Assembly: GCF_020696975.1 (NCBI RefSeq)
Contig: NZ_JAJGBK010000012.1
Coordinates: 1-60,610 of the forward strand
From: Methanoculleus sp.
Lineage (GTDB): Archaea; Halobacteriota; Methanomicrobia; Methanomicrobiales; Methanoculleaceae
Reading direction: 5' to 3'
Length of the DNA stretch: 60,610 nucleotides
In this document: one piece after another, positions 25,416 through 33,298 of the stretch
How the letters are laid out: each line of letters opens with the position of its first letter
Numbering within the stretch: position 1 is the first letter of the stretch
Notes under the pieces: model-generated
Seen by the model: the letters and a program-made list of their open reading frames with translations, nothing else
The model's database searches: none
Told to the model about the DNA's origin: nothing
Made by a program: the position numbers and the translations under genes

Positions 25416-26363
25416 TCACTCCTCTGCAAATGCTTTCACGAGGTCGTACTCCGTCACGAGCCCCACGAGGTGGGAGTCCTCTATGACGGGGAGCGCTCCG
25501 ACCCGGCGCTGGACCATCTCGACGGCAATCTCGTGGATATTCCGGTCCGGCGCGATGGTGTGGAGGTCCCCCGAGAGGAGCGACCGCACCGGCGCCCCCA
25601 TTACCTCGGCAGAATCCTCGGTCGTCAGTTGCTCGAAGGCCTTGCCCTTCCCAAGATAATTCATGACATCGGTGGCGGTAACGATGCCGCAGAGAACGTC
25701 GTCCACAACGACCGGGAGTCGCCGGAACCGGCACGTTATCATCTCCTCACAGACCTTGCTGACCGGTGTGTCTGGGCTGGTGACACGCACGGGGGCCTTC
25801 ATGATATCTTCCGCCCTGCGGCTCGAGTGCTCGGTGGCAAGCACCTTCATCACATCACGCTCGGTCACGATACCCTTCAGGCTTCCTTCGGCGTCGGTGA
25901 TAGGAATCCCGCCGATGTTTCTGTTGACGATGATATCGATCGCATCGGCAATGTTTCCGGTGACGGGCATGGTTACCAGGTGCGGGGTCATGATCTCGCG
26001 CAGCCCCTCGTTGATGGCCGCGAGGAAGTTGCCCCCGTGCTTGACCTGGACAAGGTTGAACTTGTCGCCGCCGCCCATGAAGTTGATGATGTCGCTGACG
26101 GTCACGATCCCGCGAAGATGGTGTGTTCCTGCATCGATGACCGGCAGCCTGCGAAACCCTTCACGGGTCATGATCTCCACTGCCTGGATGATCGGGGTGG
26201 TCCGCTGTGCCGTAACGACGTTTCTCGTGGCGATTGCCATGATCTCGCCTTCGGAATCAGCGATCCGCGTCTTGAAGTCGACAGGTCCGCGATCGAGTTT
26301 GCCCGGCATCTTCAGGAGCCGATCAGCCGGTTTCTTATCTGAGTTGTTCGGATTAGGTTGCAT
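25416..26363 (-). CDS. CBS-domain protein (four CBS motifs), CBS cluster gene 3
   Basis: A 315-residue protein, the longest of the five. A polar N-terminal tail of about 40 residues precedes four CBS motifs: RLPVIDAGTHHLRGIVTVSD, IPITDAEGSLKGIVTERDV, RLPVVVDDVLCGIVTATDV and LPVIEDSHLVGLVTEYDLV. Motif-opening words include EIMTPHLVTM and DIMKAPVRV. An insertion (about residues 105-125) lies between the first two motifs. It is followed by gene 4 after 7 nt, on the same strand. Confidence 0.85.
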   Translation of the reverse strand: MQPNPNNSDKKPADRLLKMPGKLDRGPVDFKTRIADSEGEIMAIATRNVVTAQRTTPIIQAVEIMTREGFRRLPVIDAGTHHLRGIVTVSDIINFMGGGDKFNLVQVKHGGNFLAAINEGLREIMTPHLVTMPVTGNIADAIDIIVNRNIGGIPITDAEGSLKGIVTERDVMKVLATEHSSRRAEDIMKAPVRVTSPDTPVSKVCEEMITCRFRRLPVVVDDVLCGIVTATDVMNYLGKGKAFEQLTTEDSAEVMGAPVRSLLSGDLHTIAPDRNIHEIAVEMVQRRVGALPVIEDSHLVGLVTEYDLVKAFAEE

Positions 26364-26405
26364 GGTATCACTCCTCTTTGGGTGCTATGGTACCTGCAGA
26401 TGCCC

Positions 26406-27161
26406 TCACCGGGCAAGACTGCGCAGAACATCATGACGGTCGATAACGCCGACAAGCCTCTTACTCTCATTGATGACCGGGAGGATGCTGATATCGTGGT
26501 CGACCATCAGCTGGCTCGCCATTGCTACCGTGTCGTCGGGTGTTACGCTGATGACGGGTGTCGTCATCACCCGGTCCACCGTGGTCTCCGCCTGGTTCTT
26601 CACCGACGGGCGTATGCTCCCGGCACGCAGGAGGTCCCGGCGGGAGACGATGCCGATGACCTCCTTCTTCTGCATCACCGGGAACGCGACAAAACCACTT
26701 GTAACAATCAGGTTATAGATCCGGTGTATGGGATCCTGGTACGAGCAGGTGACGGGTTCCCGCGACATGACATCCTCAACCCGGCCCGGTATGGTATGGC
26801 GGGAGATCAGGACCGGGAAGAGTTCGGAGAAGAGAATCCCTGCCCGAAGCGTACCGTCTTCGCCGATGACGGCAGCACTATTGGTATTGGCATTCAGTAT
26901 CGCGCGACCGACCTCAACGAGGGGCGTGTTCGGGGCGACCTGGGCGGCTTCCCTGACAAAGCCCCTGATCGTGACGTTTGATTTGGTGTCCGTCACTCGA
27001 AGGACGTCAGTTATATCGAGGTAACCCATCAGACGGTTCCGTTCGTCAACGACGTAGAGTTCACGAAAGACGTCGTCCCGGAGCACGCTCCGTGCTCTGG
27101 TGACATATTCATCGCATTGTAGGGCAGGAATATCAACCATCAGGTTTGAGGTCACTTTCAT
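26406..27161 (-). CDS. CBS-domain protein (four CBS motifs), CBS cluster gene 2
   Basis: A 251-residue protein of four CBS motifs, including LYVVDERNRLMGYLDITDV, AVIGEDGTLRAGILFSELF, FPVMQKKEVIGIVSRRDLL and LPVINESKRLVGVIDRHDV. DVMSREPVTC and RVMTTPVISV open the last two. It overlaps the zinc-ribbon CBS gene by 4 nt. The first two motifs are less regular than in the neighbours and may have lost nucleotide binding; this is a judgement by eye. Confidence 0.82.
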   Translation of the reverse strand: MKVTSNLMVDIPALQCDEYVTRARSVLRDDVFRELYVVDERNRLMGYLDITDVLRVTDTKSNVTIRGFVREAAQVAPNTPLVEVGRAILNANTNSAAVIGEDGTLRAGILFSELFPVLISRHTIPGRVEDVMSREPVTCSYQDPIHRIYNLIVTSGFVAFPVMQKKEVIGIVSRRDLLRAGSIRPSVKNQAETTVDRVMTTPVISVTPDDTVAMASQLMVDHDISILPVINESKRLVGVIDRHDVLRSLAR

Positions 27162-27721
27162 AGCAACTGCTCCTCTTCCCGACAGACGGGACAGAGCATA
27201 AGGCTGTCGACTCGTGAGAGGTCATCGGAGATCTTCCCGCACCGGTCACAGACGCCCATGGCGTACTCCTCCTCGCGGTTGATCTCGATGAGGTCCGCCA
27301 GCAACTCGTTCACCTCGGCTGCAACGGTGAGGATATCCCTGACCGTCACGATCCCGATGACCAGCTGGTCCTCAACCACAGGAAGTCTGCGGACACGGTG
27401 TTTCACCATCATTACCGCGGCATCCCCGACCAGCCTGTCTGCGCCGATGGTGATCAGCGGGGTGCTCATGATCTCGCTAACGCGGGTACCGCTTGGCTTT
27501 AAGTCTTTTGCCACAACTTTGCAGTTGATATCCTCCTCCGTGACGATCCCTATGGGCAGATTATTTTGCAGCACGATACAGCTACCGACCTCATCGCGGC
27601 ACATTGACTGCGCTGCTCGGGCGACTGTTTCCCCCACATCGATGGTCGTTGGATGGCTCCGCATGACCTCCCTGACTGGAACGCGTGTCTCGAAGTGGAT
27701 GGTATCGCTATTATTCATCAT
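27158..27721 (-). CDS. CBS-domain protein with C-terminal zinc ribbon, CBS cluster gene 1
   Basis: A 187-residue protein, first of five CBS genes. One Bateman module (about residues 10-135) shows VLQNNLPIGIVTEEDI and RLPVVEDQLVIGIVTVRDIL. A helical linker leads to a rubredoxin-like zinc ribbon CDRCG...CPVC at about 158-181. It begins ATG-ATG with GGAGAATCCC just upstream. The zinc ribbon may bind nucleic acid or a protein and is the only non-CBS domain of the cluster. Confidence 0.83.
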   Translation of the reverse strand: MMNNSDTIHFETRVPVREVMRSHPTTIDVGETVARAAQSMCRDEVGSCIVLQNNLPIGIVTEEDINCKVVAKDLKPSGTRVSEIMSTPLITIGADRLVGDAAVMMVKHRVRRLPVVEDQLVIGIVTVRDILTVAAEVNELLADLIEINREEEYAMGVCDRCGKISDDLSRVDSLMLCPVCREEEQLL

Positions 27722-27932
27722 GGGATTCTCCTAATTCGGTCGTTATGAGAGCCGATTATCCAGGTGCAAGTGTATCTACGTTTCAGCAGTATAAAAGAAT
27801 TCTCACGCACTGGAATTGATGCTTCGTTCCGGAAATCGGGATGATCTGCAGGATGGAACATATAATTATATTTAATTGTGAGTGTCATAGCATACGTAAG
27901 CATACAGAAAATGGTCAATCAGAAGGTGCCAG
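27722..27932. promoter_or_regulatory. Divergent promoter region, CBS cluster and GTPase cluster
   Basis: The 211-bp spacer is AT-rich compared with its flanks. On the minus strand, ttcttttatactgc (about 27787-27800) is a TATA candidate for the CBS operon with a leader of about 45 nt. On the plus strand, acatataattatatttaatt (about 27856-27875) is a strong TATA candidate for the GTPase gene, whose ATG is preceded by agaaggtg. Direct evidence is base composition and word match only. Confidence 0.45.
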
Positions 27933-28574
27933 ATGAGTTTCTTAGTTCGTACAAAACAGAAGATATCCCAAATCCTTAAGACGTTCTTCGGGCAGCAAAC
28001 CTGCCGCATCGGGATCTATGGGCCTCCCAATGCCGGCAAAACGACACTTGCGAACAGGATTGTCCGGGATTGGATAGGGGATGCAGTCGGGCCGGTCAGT
28101 GAGGTACCTCACGAGACGCGTCGCGTGCGCCGCAAGCAAGATGTAACCATCACTGGCAGCGATGGCAACTCGATCACCTTCGATATCGTCGATACGCCGG
28201 GTGTGACGACCAAGATCGACTATAACGAGTTCATCGAATACGGCTTCGATAAGGAGGAAGCGGTTAAGCGTGCGCGAGAGGCGACCGAAGGCGTCGCCGA
28301 GGCGATGCACTGGCTCCGGGAGGACATCGACGGCGTCATCTATATGCTCGACTCCACGCAGGACCCGTTCCAGCAGGTGAACATCATGATGGTGGGGATC
28401 ATCGAGAGCAGAAACCTCCCGGTCCTGATCGTCGCGAACAAGACCGATCTCCCCGATGCCTCCCCGGCGCGGATCAAGAGCGCGTTTCCCCAGCACCCTG
28501 TGGTCGCCATATCGGGTCTGGAAGGAAGCAACGTAGATGAACTGTACGAGAAGATGGCGTCCTATTTCGGGTGA
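27933..28574 (+). CDS. arvA: Era-like small GTPase, ArvA-type
   Basis: A 213-residue GTP-binding protein. G1 is YGPPNAGKTT (about residue 31), G3 is VDTPGV, G4 is NKTD and G5 probably ISGLEGS. A basic amphipathic N-terminus (about 20 residues) precedes the G domain and may bind membrane. The three-gene order GTPase, DUF2073, zinc ribbon matches a conserved euryarchaeal cluster whose Haloferax GTPase was reported to drive extracellular vesicle formation (ArvA). The assignment rests on recall of that cluster and gene order. It overlaps the next gene by a few bases. Confidence 0.8.
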   Translation: MSFLVRTKQKISQILKTFFGQQTCRIGIYGPPNAGKTTLANRIVRDWIGDAVGPVSEVPHETRRVRRKQDVTITGSDGNSITFDIVDTPGVTTKIDYNEFIEYGFDKEEAVKRAREATEGVAEAMHWLREDIDGVIYMLDSTQDPFQQVNIMMVGIIESRNLPVLIVANKTDLPDASPARIKSAFPQHPVVAISGLEGSNVDELYEKMASYFG

Positions 28575-28948
28575 TGGAGATGATACAGGGTGTACAGATA
28601 GACCTTATTTCGGCAGAGCGCCTTGATCGGCTCACGGGCATGGAAAAGATCCGCCTGATCCTCGACGATGTCATGGAGGGGAACATCGTCGTCCTGGAGA
28701 AGGGCCTCGCGCCGGACGAACAGAGCAAACTCATCGAGATTACGATGCGGGAGATCACGCCCGATGGGTTCACGGGGATCGAGATGGAGACCTATCCTAT
28801 CAAGGATGCCCAGGAAGGGTTTCTGTCGAGGCTTCTGGGGGGGAAGCGCTCGGAGACCCGGCTGACCGTTATCGGGCCTGCAAACCAGCTCAAGACTATT
28901 AAGAAGGAGAAAGACCTCATCAGCGCGTGGATCTCCTCCTCACGATGA
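28574..28948 (+). CDS. arvB: DUF2073 protein, ArvB-type
   Basis: A 124-residue protein of the family I know as DUF2073, always found next to the small GTPase. It begins MEMIQGVQIDLISAERL and contains a conserved LDDVMEGNIVVLEKGL region and a basic LLGGKRS segment. No catalytic motif is evident. Possible starts GTG 28571, ATG 28574 and ATG 28580 are stacked across the GTPase stop codon, so translation is coupled. Probably a partner of the GTPase. Confidence 0.75.
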   Translation: MEMIQGVQIDLISAERLDRLTGMEKIRLILDDVMEGNIVVLEKGLAPDEQSKLIEITMREITPDGFTGIEMETYPIKDAQEGFLSRLLGGKRSETRLTVIGPANQLKTIKKEKDLISAWISSSR

Positions 28949-28971
28949 AGAACGTTTACGGGTGATACAGG

Positions 28972-29346
28972 ATGCCTCACAAGTGTACGCAATGCGGCAG
29001 GGAGTTCGAAGACGGTTCGACAAAGATACTGAAAGGATGCCCGAGTTGCGGCGGAAAGAAGTTCCTTTACATCCGTGAGGCCGAACGGCACGACGATGTG
29101 CTGAAAGAAAAGACCGTCGATGAGATCGCCAGGGAGACCGGGCGGGATGTGCTTGAGGTCCGGCAGGACCGACGCAGAGAGGAGATCGAGGTCTTTGAGC
29201 GGATTGAGAGCATCCGTATCCTCGGCCCCGGTTCGTACGAACTGAATATCGAGAAACTGGCCCGGTCCGACGAGGTCGTCGTCGGGCTGGAAAAAGAAGG
29301 GAGGTACATGGTGGATATCCTCTCTATGGGCAAGAGGAAAAAGTAA
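28972..29346 (+). CDS. arvC: Zinc-ribbon protein, OapC/ArvC-type
   Basis: A 124-residue protein. The N-terminal zinc ribbon has CTQCG at residue 5 and CPSCGG at about 24. A charged helical middle follows and an ELNIEKLARSDEVVV strand region lies near the end. It lies 23 nt after the DUF2073 gene in the same direction with GGTGATAC upstream. Together the three genes form the ArvABC-like cluster. A membrane-remodelling role is inferred from the family. Confidence 0.75.
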   Translation: MPHKCTQCGREFEDGSTKILKGCPSCGGKKFLYIREAERHDDVLKEKTVDEIARETGRDVLEVRQDRRREEIEVFERIESIRILGPGSYELNIEKLARSDEVVVGLEKEGRYMVDILSMGKRKK

Positions 29347-29355
29347 TCGCCTGAA

Positions 29356-29412
29356 GGCAATTTTTGTGGGCCCGCCCAATCCCCGCCATTTTCGTGGGCC
29401 CGGCCAAAATAT
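29356..29412 (+). repeat. Short imperfect direct repeat downstream of the GTPase cluster
   Basis: Two near-identical words, tttttgtgggcccgcccaa and ttttcgtgggcccggccaaa, lie 29 bp apart. Each contains the palindrome gggccc. The T-runs just after the arvC stop could terminate transcription, and aaaatattaagtaat (about 29405-29419) is TATA-like for the next gene. The rest of 29347-29622 shows no gene. Confidence 0.5.
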
Positions 29413-29622
29413 TAAGTAATCCGAGAACCATTTTTTCGGTATCAAGAGAACTCGACACCCTAAGTTGCATATCACGGGCGATGGTTTCCTGCATAAGAGC
29501 ACGGCACTCTCATGAACCCTTTCCACAATCGGACTGCCATCCTTGATCCCGCTCTCATGCATTTATCCCCGATTACTGCTGGCCGTTCCACGGAGCGGAA
29601 GGTGTCGACAGAAAGGAGGAGT

Positions 29623-30750
29623 ATGAACCCGACATATGTTGCATCGCTGGATAAGGTTGCCAGTATCGGCGCAAAAGAACGCGCCGAACTCGCACGGGTA
29701 ACCGATCTTTTTGCGTTCCGTTCGAACAGTTACTATCTCTCGTTGATCGACTGGGAGGATACAAAGGATCCTATCCGGAGGCTGATCATACCGAGCCTGG
29801 AGGAGCTTGAGCCCTGGGGACACCTCGATCCCTCATCGGAGCACCGGTATACCCGGGCACCGGGGCTGCAGCACAAGTACCGGGAGACTGCTCTCCTGCT
29901 CGTGAGCGACCTCTGTGGCGGTCTCTGTCGCTACTGTTTCAGGAAACGCCTCTTCATCAGGGATGCACGTGAGGTGAATAAGGATATCTCCGAAGGGCTT
30001 GCCTATATCCGTGACCACCCGGAGATCAATAACGTCCTGTTGACCGGGGGCGACCCTCTGACCCTCAAGACCGACCAGCTGCTTGATACCGTCCGCCAGC
30101 TCCGGGATATCGATCACGTCGGGATCATCCGGATCGGCACAAAGATGCTCGCGTACAATCCCTACCGGGTCATCAACGATCCCGGACTCCTGGATATGAT
30201 CCGGAAGTACAGTCACGATCAGAAGCGCATTTACATCATGGCGCAGTTCAACCACCCGCGTGAACTGACCGACGCCGCACGCCAGGCGGTCTCCCTTCTG
30301 CAGGATGCCGGGGCGATCATCATGAACCAGACACCCCTGCTCCGCGACGTCAACGATAGTCCCGGTGTTCTCGCCGGGTTGTTTAACAGACTTGCATCCA
30401 TCGGTGTCCATCCGTACTATGTCTTCCAGTGCCGCCCCACGACTGGAAACCGGCCGTTCGCTGTCCCGGTGGAGGAGTCTTACAGAATCTTCGAGCAGGC
30501 ACGCTCGGTCTGCTCGGGGCTTGCGAAACGGGCACGGTTCGTGATCTCCCATGCGACCGGCAAGATTGAGGTTGTGGGGAAGACCGGTGAGTTCACGTAC
30601 TTCAAGTACAACCAGGCGGCAAACCCGGAGGACCGCGGGCGGTTCATGGTCTATAAGAGCAACCCGGATGCCTACTGGTTCGACGACTACACCGACCTTG
30701 TGGACGAGGGGAGGGTGAAGGGATCCAGCGGGCCGGTCCAGGCGGCCTGA
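29623..30750 (+). CDS. KamA-family radical SAM protein (lysine 2,3-aminomutase-like)
   Basis: A 375-residue radical SAM enzyme. The cluster motif CGGLCRYC (CxxxCxxC) lies near residue 100, followed by LLTGGDPLTLK typical of KamA. A conserved lysine in SHATGKIEVVG may bind PLP. Family members move amino groups on lysine or modify proteins. The start MNPTYVASLDK is preceded by AAAGGAGGAG. True lysine 2,3-aminomutase of methanogens is paired with the acetyltransferase ablB, which is absent here, so the substrate is open. Confidence 0.82.
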   Translation: MNPTYVASLDKVASIGAKERAELARVTDLFAFRSNSYYLSLIDWEDTKDPIRRLIIPSLEELEPWGHLDPSSEHRYTRAPGLQHKYRETALLLVSDLCGGLCRYCFRKRLFIRDAREVNKDISEGLAYIRDHPEINNVLLTGGDPLTLKTDQLLDTVRQLRDIDHVGIIRIGTKMLAYNPYRVINDPGLLDMIRKYSHDQKRIYIMAQFNHPRELTDAARQAVSLLQDAGAIIMNQTPLLRDVNDSPGVLAGLFNRLASIGVHPYYVFQCRPTTGNRPFAVPVEESYRIFEQARSVCSGLAKRARFVISHATGKIEVVGKTGEFTYFKYNQAANPEDRGRFMVYKSNPDAYWFDDYTDLVDEGRVKGSSGPVQAA

Positions 30751-30890
30751 ACACCGCCTTTTCTCTCGCCCCTGGTTTGAATACTGCATCCGTCCGATAA
30801 ACATGGTTTTCCGGCCGGACCGGGGGGTACGCCTGCATCCCGGGGACCGCCAAGTCTTTTCTTCTTCGCCTCCCCATAGGTTAAGCACAT

Positions 30891-31922
30891 ATGGCACGGA
30901 AGTCGGGAGTAGCAGCACCTGGCGGGCGATACCTGAGCCCGGGATGCGTCCTCTGCCACCAGGGAGCAAAGATGGTCCTCTTCGTGACCGGCCGGTGTCA
31001 CCGCACCTGCTGGTACTGCCCGCTCTCCCGCGAACGGAAAGGCCGGGACGTGGTCTTTGCGAATGAACGGGAGGTCTCGTCACCGACCGAGGCCATCGAG
31101 GTAGCCGAGAGCATGAGTGCTCTTGGGACCGGGATCACCGGTGGCGAACCGCTGCTTGTCCTCGACCGGGTGGTGGAGTACGCGAGGCGCCTCAAGGATC
31201 ACTTCGGCCCGGACCACCAGATTCACCTCTACACGGGCCTCCCGCCGGACGAAGATGCGCTCCGGCGGATGCAGGGGCCGGTCGACGAGATCCGGCTGCA
31301 TCCCCCGCACGAATCCTGGCCCCGGATCCTGGAGACGAACTTCGCCCGCTCCGCCGTCCTCGCCCGGCGGATGGGCTTTCTGATCGGGATCGAGGTGCCG
31401 GCGCTCCCGGGGATCGGGGCCCTTGCCGCCGCCCTGCCGCTCCTTGACTTCCTCAACATCAACGAGCTGGAGTGGGGGGAGACCTGCGCCGCCGCCATGC
31501 GCGAACGCGGGCTCGAACTCACTGATGGGCTGCACAACGCTGTGCTGGGCGCCTCCCGGTGGGCGGAGGAACTCCCGGCCGATCCGAAGGTGCACTTCTG
31601 TTCGTCGAGTTTCAAGGACTCGGTCCAGTTACGGGAACGGTTAAAGCGAATCGCAGCGAACACCGCGCGTCCGTTTGAAGAGGTGACAGATGACGGGACT
31701 GTTGTGTATGGGGTGCTTGAGCCGGCCGGCGATCTCGACGGGTTCCTGAAGAGCCTCGATAAAGACGACTACGCGGTCTGTGACGGGAGGGTCGAGATGG
31801 CATGGTGGGTGCTTGCCGATGAGTCTGCCGGGCTGCCGGGCAGGAAGTACGTCGTCGAACGCTACCCGAACGGAGGGATGATCGTGGAGGTGACACCGCT
31901 CGATGTTGCGAACGAGGATTGA
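30891..31922 (+). CDS. Radical SAM protein of unknown substrate
   Basis: A 343-residue radical SAM protein. The [4Fe-4S] motif is CHRTCWYC (CxxxCxxC, about residues 36-43), and GTGITGGEPLLV is the SAM-binding GGE motif. Two extra cysteines lie just before the barrel (CVLC near 19). It overlaps the cis-prenyltransferase gene by 20 nt, suggesting a functional link to lipid-carrier synthesis or coupled translation. I recognise the family in methanogens but know no assigned reaction. Confidence 0.8.
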   Translation: MARKSGVAAPGGRYLSPGCVLCHQGAKMVLFVTGRCHRTCWYCPLSRERKGRDVVFANEREVSSPTEAIEVAESMSALGTGITGGEPLLVLDRVVEYARRLKDHFGPDHQIHLYTGLPPDEDALRRMQGPVDEIRLHPPHESWPRILETNFARSAVLARRMGFLIGIEVPALPGIGALAAALPLLDFLNINELEWGETCAAAMRERGLELTDGLHNAVLGASRWAEELPADPKVHFCSSSFKDSVQLRERLKRIAANTARPFEEVTDDGTVVYGVLEPAGDLDGFLKSLDKDDYAVCDGRVEMAWWVLADESAGLPGRKYVVERYPNGGMIVEVTPLDVANED

Positions 31923-32682
31923 ACCTCTTTACGAGCGCTACCTGCGGTGGCAGGTGAAGCACATACCCCGGCATGTTGCGGTTATCCAGGATGGAAATCG
32001 CCGGTTCGCGCGGGAGCAGGGGCTTGACACGGCGATCGGGCACCGCCTCGGGGCGGATGCCACGGAGCAGGTCCTCGACTGGGCGTGTGAGCTCGGTGTG
32101 CGGTATATCACGCTCTACACCTTCTCGACCGAGAACTTCCGGAGGGATAAGGGCGAGCTTGCGTCGCTCTTCGCGCTCTTTCAGGAGAAGTTCGTCGCGA
32201 TCCTGAAGGATGAGCGGGTGCATAAGAACCATATCCGGGTGCAGATGATCGGGGACCGGTCCCTCCTCCCCGACGACCTCCTCGCAACCATCGATGCGGC
32301 GGAGAAGGCAACCCGGCACTACACCGACTACTGCATCAATATCGCGCTTGCCTACGGCGGCCGGAACGAGATCGTGCATGCCGCCCGGTCGATCCTCGAC
32401 GAGGTCAAGCAGGGCATCATCGATCCGGCGACCATCAACCCCGATACCGTCGAGAGCCACCTCAACCGGGGTGCACCCATACCCCCCGTCGACCTGATCA
32501 TCCGGACCGGCAACGACTGCCGGACGTCCAACTTCCTTCCCTGGCTCGCGAACGGCCACGAGTCCGCCGTCTACTTCTGCGCCCCCTACTGGCCGGCGTT
32601 CAGGAAGATCGATCTCCTCCGGGCGATGCGGGTCTACGACCAGCGCATGAGGTGGAAGGAGAGCGCGGGCCGGTGGGGTTGA
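31903..32682 (+). CDS. uppS: Cis-prenyltransferase, catalytic subunit (UppS family)
   Basis: A 259-residue polyprenyl diphosphate synthase making the glycosyl carrier lipid. The catalytic Asp and substrate loop are in VIQDGNRRFAREQG (about residue 28), with FSTENFRR and IRTGNDCRTSNFLPW downstream. The C-terminus ends with an R-W-G tripeptide, reminiscent of the RxG motif of heteromeric enzymes. The ATG has GGAGGTGAC upstream inside the radical SAM gene. It converges with a degenerate homologue at 32708. Confidence 0.92.
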   Translation: MLRTRIEPLYERYLRWQVKHIPRHVAVIQDGNRRFAREQGLDTAIGHRLGADATEQVLDWACELGVRYITLYTFSTENFRRDKGELASLFALFQEKFVAILKDERVHKNHIRVQMIGDRSLLPDDLLATIDAAEKATRHYTDYCINIALAYGGRNEIVHAARSILDEVKQGIIDPATINPDTVESHLNRGAPIPPVDLIIRTGNDCRTSNFLPWLANGHESAVYFCAPYWPAFRKIDLLRAMRVYDQRMRWKESAGRWG

Positions 32683-32707
32683 AGCTCGGGGTCTTCCGCC
32701 ACCACAC

Positions 32708-33298
32708 TCACCGCCCGAACCGGCGGGCACGCGACTGGTAGTCCCGGAGGGCGCGGAGGAAGTCCACTTTCCGGAGCAGCGCCCAGTTGACGTCGAGGAA
32801 GAAGAGCTCGGAGTAGACCGACTGCCAGATGAGGAAGTCGGTCAGGTGGTCGCCGCCGGTCTTGATGACGAGGTCCGGCTCGTACTTGAAAGTGAGGTAG
32901 GACTCCAGCAGGTCCTCGTCCACGGAGCCCGGGTCGATGCCGTCCTCGGCCATCCTTCTCACGCAGCCGGCGATCTCCTCCCGGCCGCTCTTCCCGATTG
33001 CTACCGCCACGTCCATTCCCTCCCCGCTGACCTCTCTTTCGTCCCGGTAGTGCAGTGTCAGGCGCGCGATCGAGGAGACCGCACGGATCCGCGGGAGGCA
33101 TCGCTCCAGACTGGCCGGGTCATCGGTGCTGATGTGGAACATGACACTTCTGATCCCGAGGTCGCGGCACCACCCGGCGGCAACGTAGAGGTTGTCGGGA
33201 GCGTCGAGCATATCCTGCCCCGTGATCATGAAACAGATCTGTTCCGGGAGCGTGCGAAGATCACGCAGAAGGATCTTCTCGTAGAACCGGTAGATCAC
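32708..33298 (-). CDS. Cis-prenyltransferase homologue lacking the catalytic Asp motif
   Basis: A 196-residue UppS-fold protein. It aligns with its convergent neighbour at YEKILLRDLRTLPEQICFM, but the DGNRR loop is replaced by TGQDMLD, so the catalytic Asp is missing. The C-terminal region (LVIKTGGDHLTDFLIWQS, then RKVDFLRALRDYQ) is kept and it ends with R-F-G-R. This looks like a non-catalytic partner subunit, as in NgBR/DHDDS and a Methanosarcina mazei pair reported to act together. The GTG start overlaps the polX stop as GTGA; a longer start 20 codons upstream is possible. Confidence 0.75.
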   Translation of the reverse strand: MIYRFYEKILLRDLRTLPEQICFMITGQDMLDAPDNLYVAAGWCRDLGIRSVMFHISTDDPASLERCLPRIRAVSSIARLTLHYRDEREVSGEGMDVAVAIGKSGREEIAGCVRRMAEDGIDPGSVDEDLLESYLTFKYEPDLVIKTGGDHLTDFLIWQSVYSELFFLDVNWALLRKVDFLRALRDYQSRARRFGR

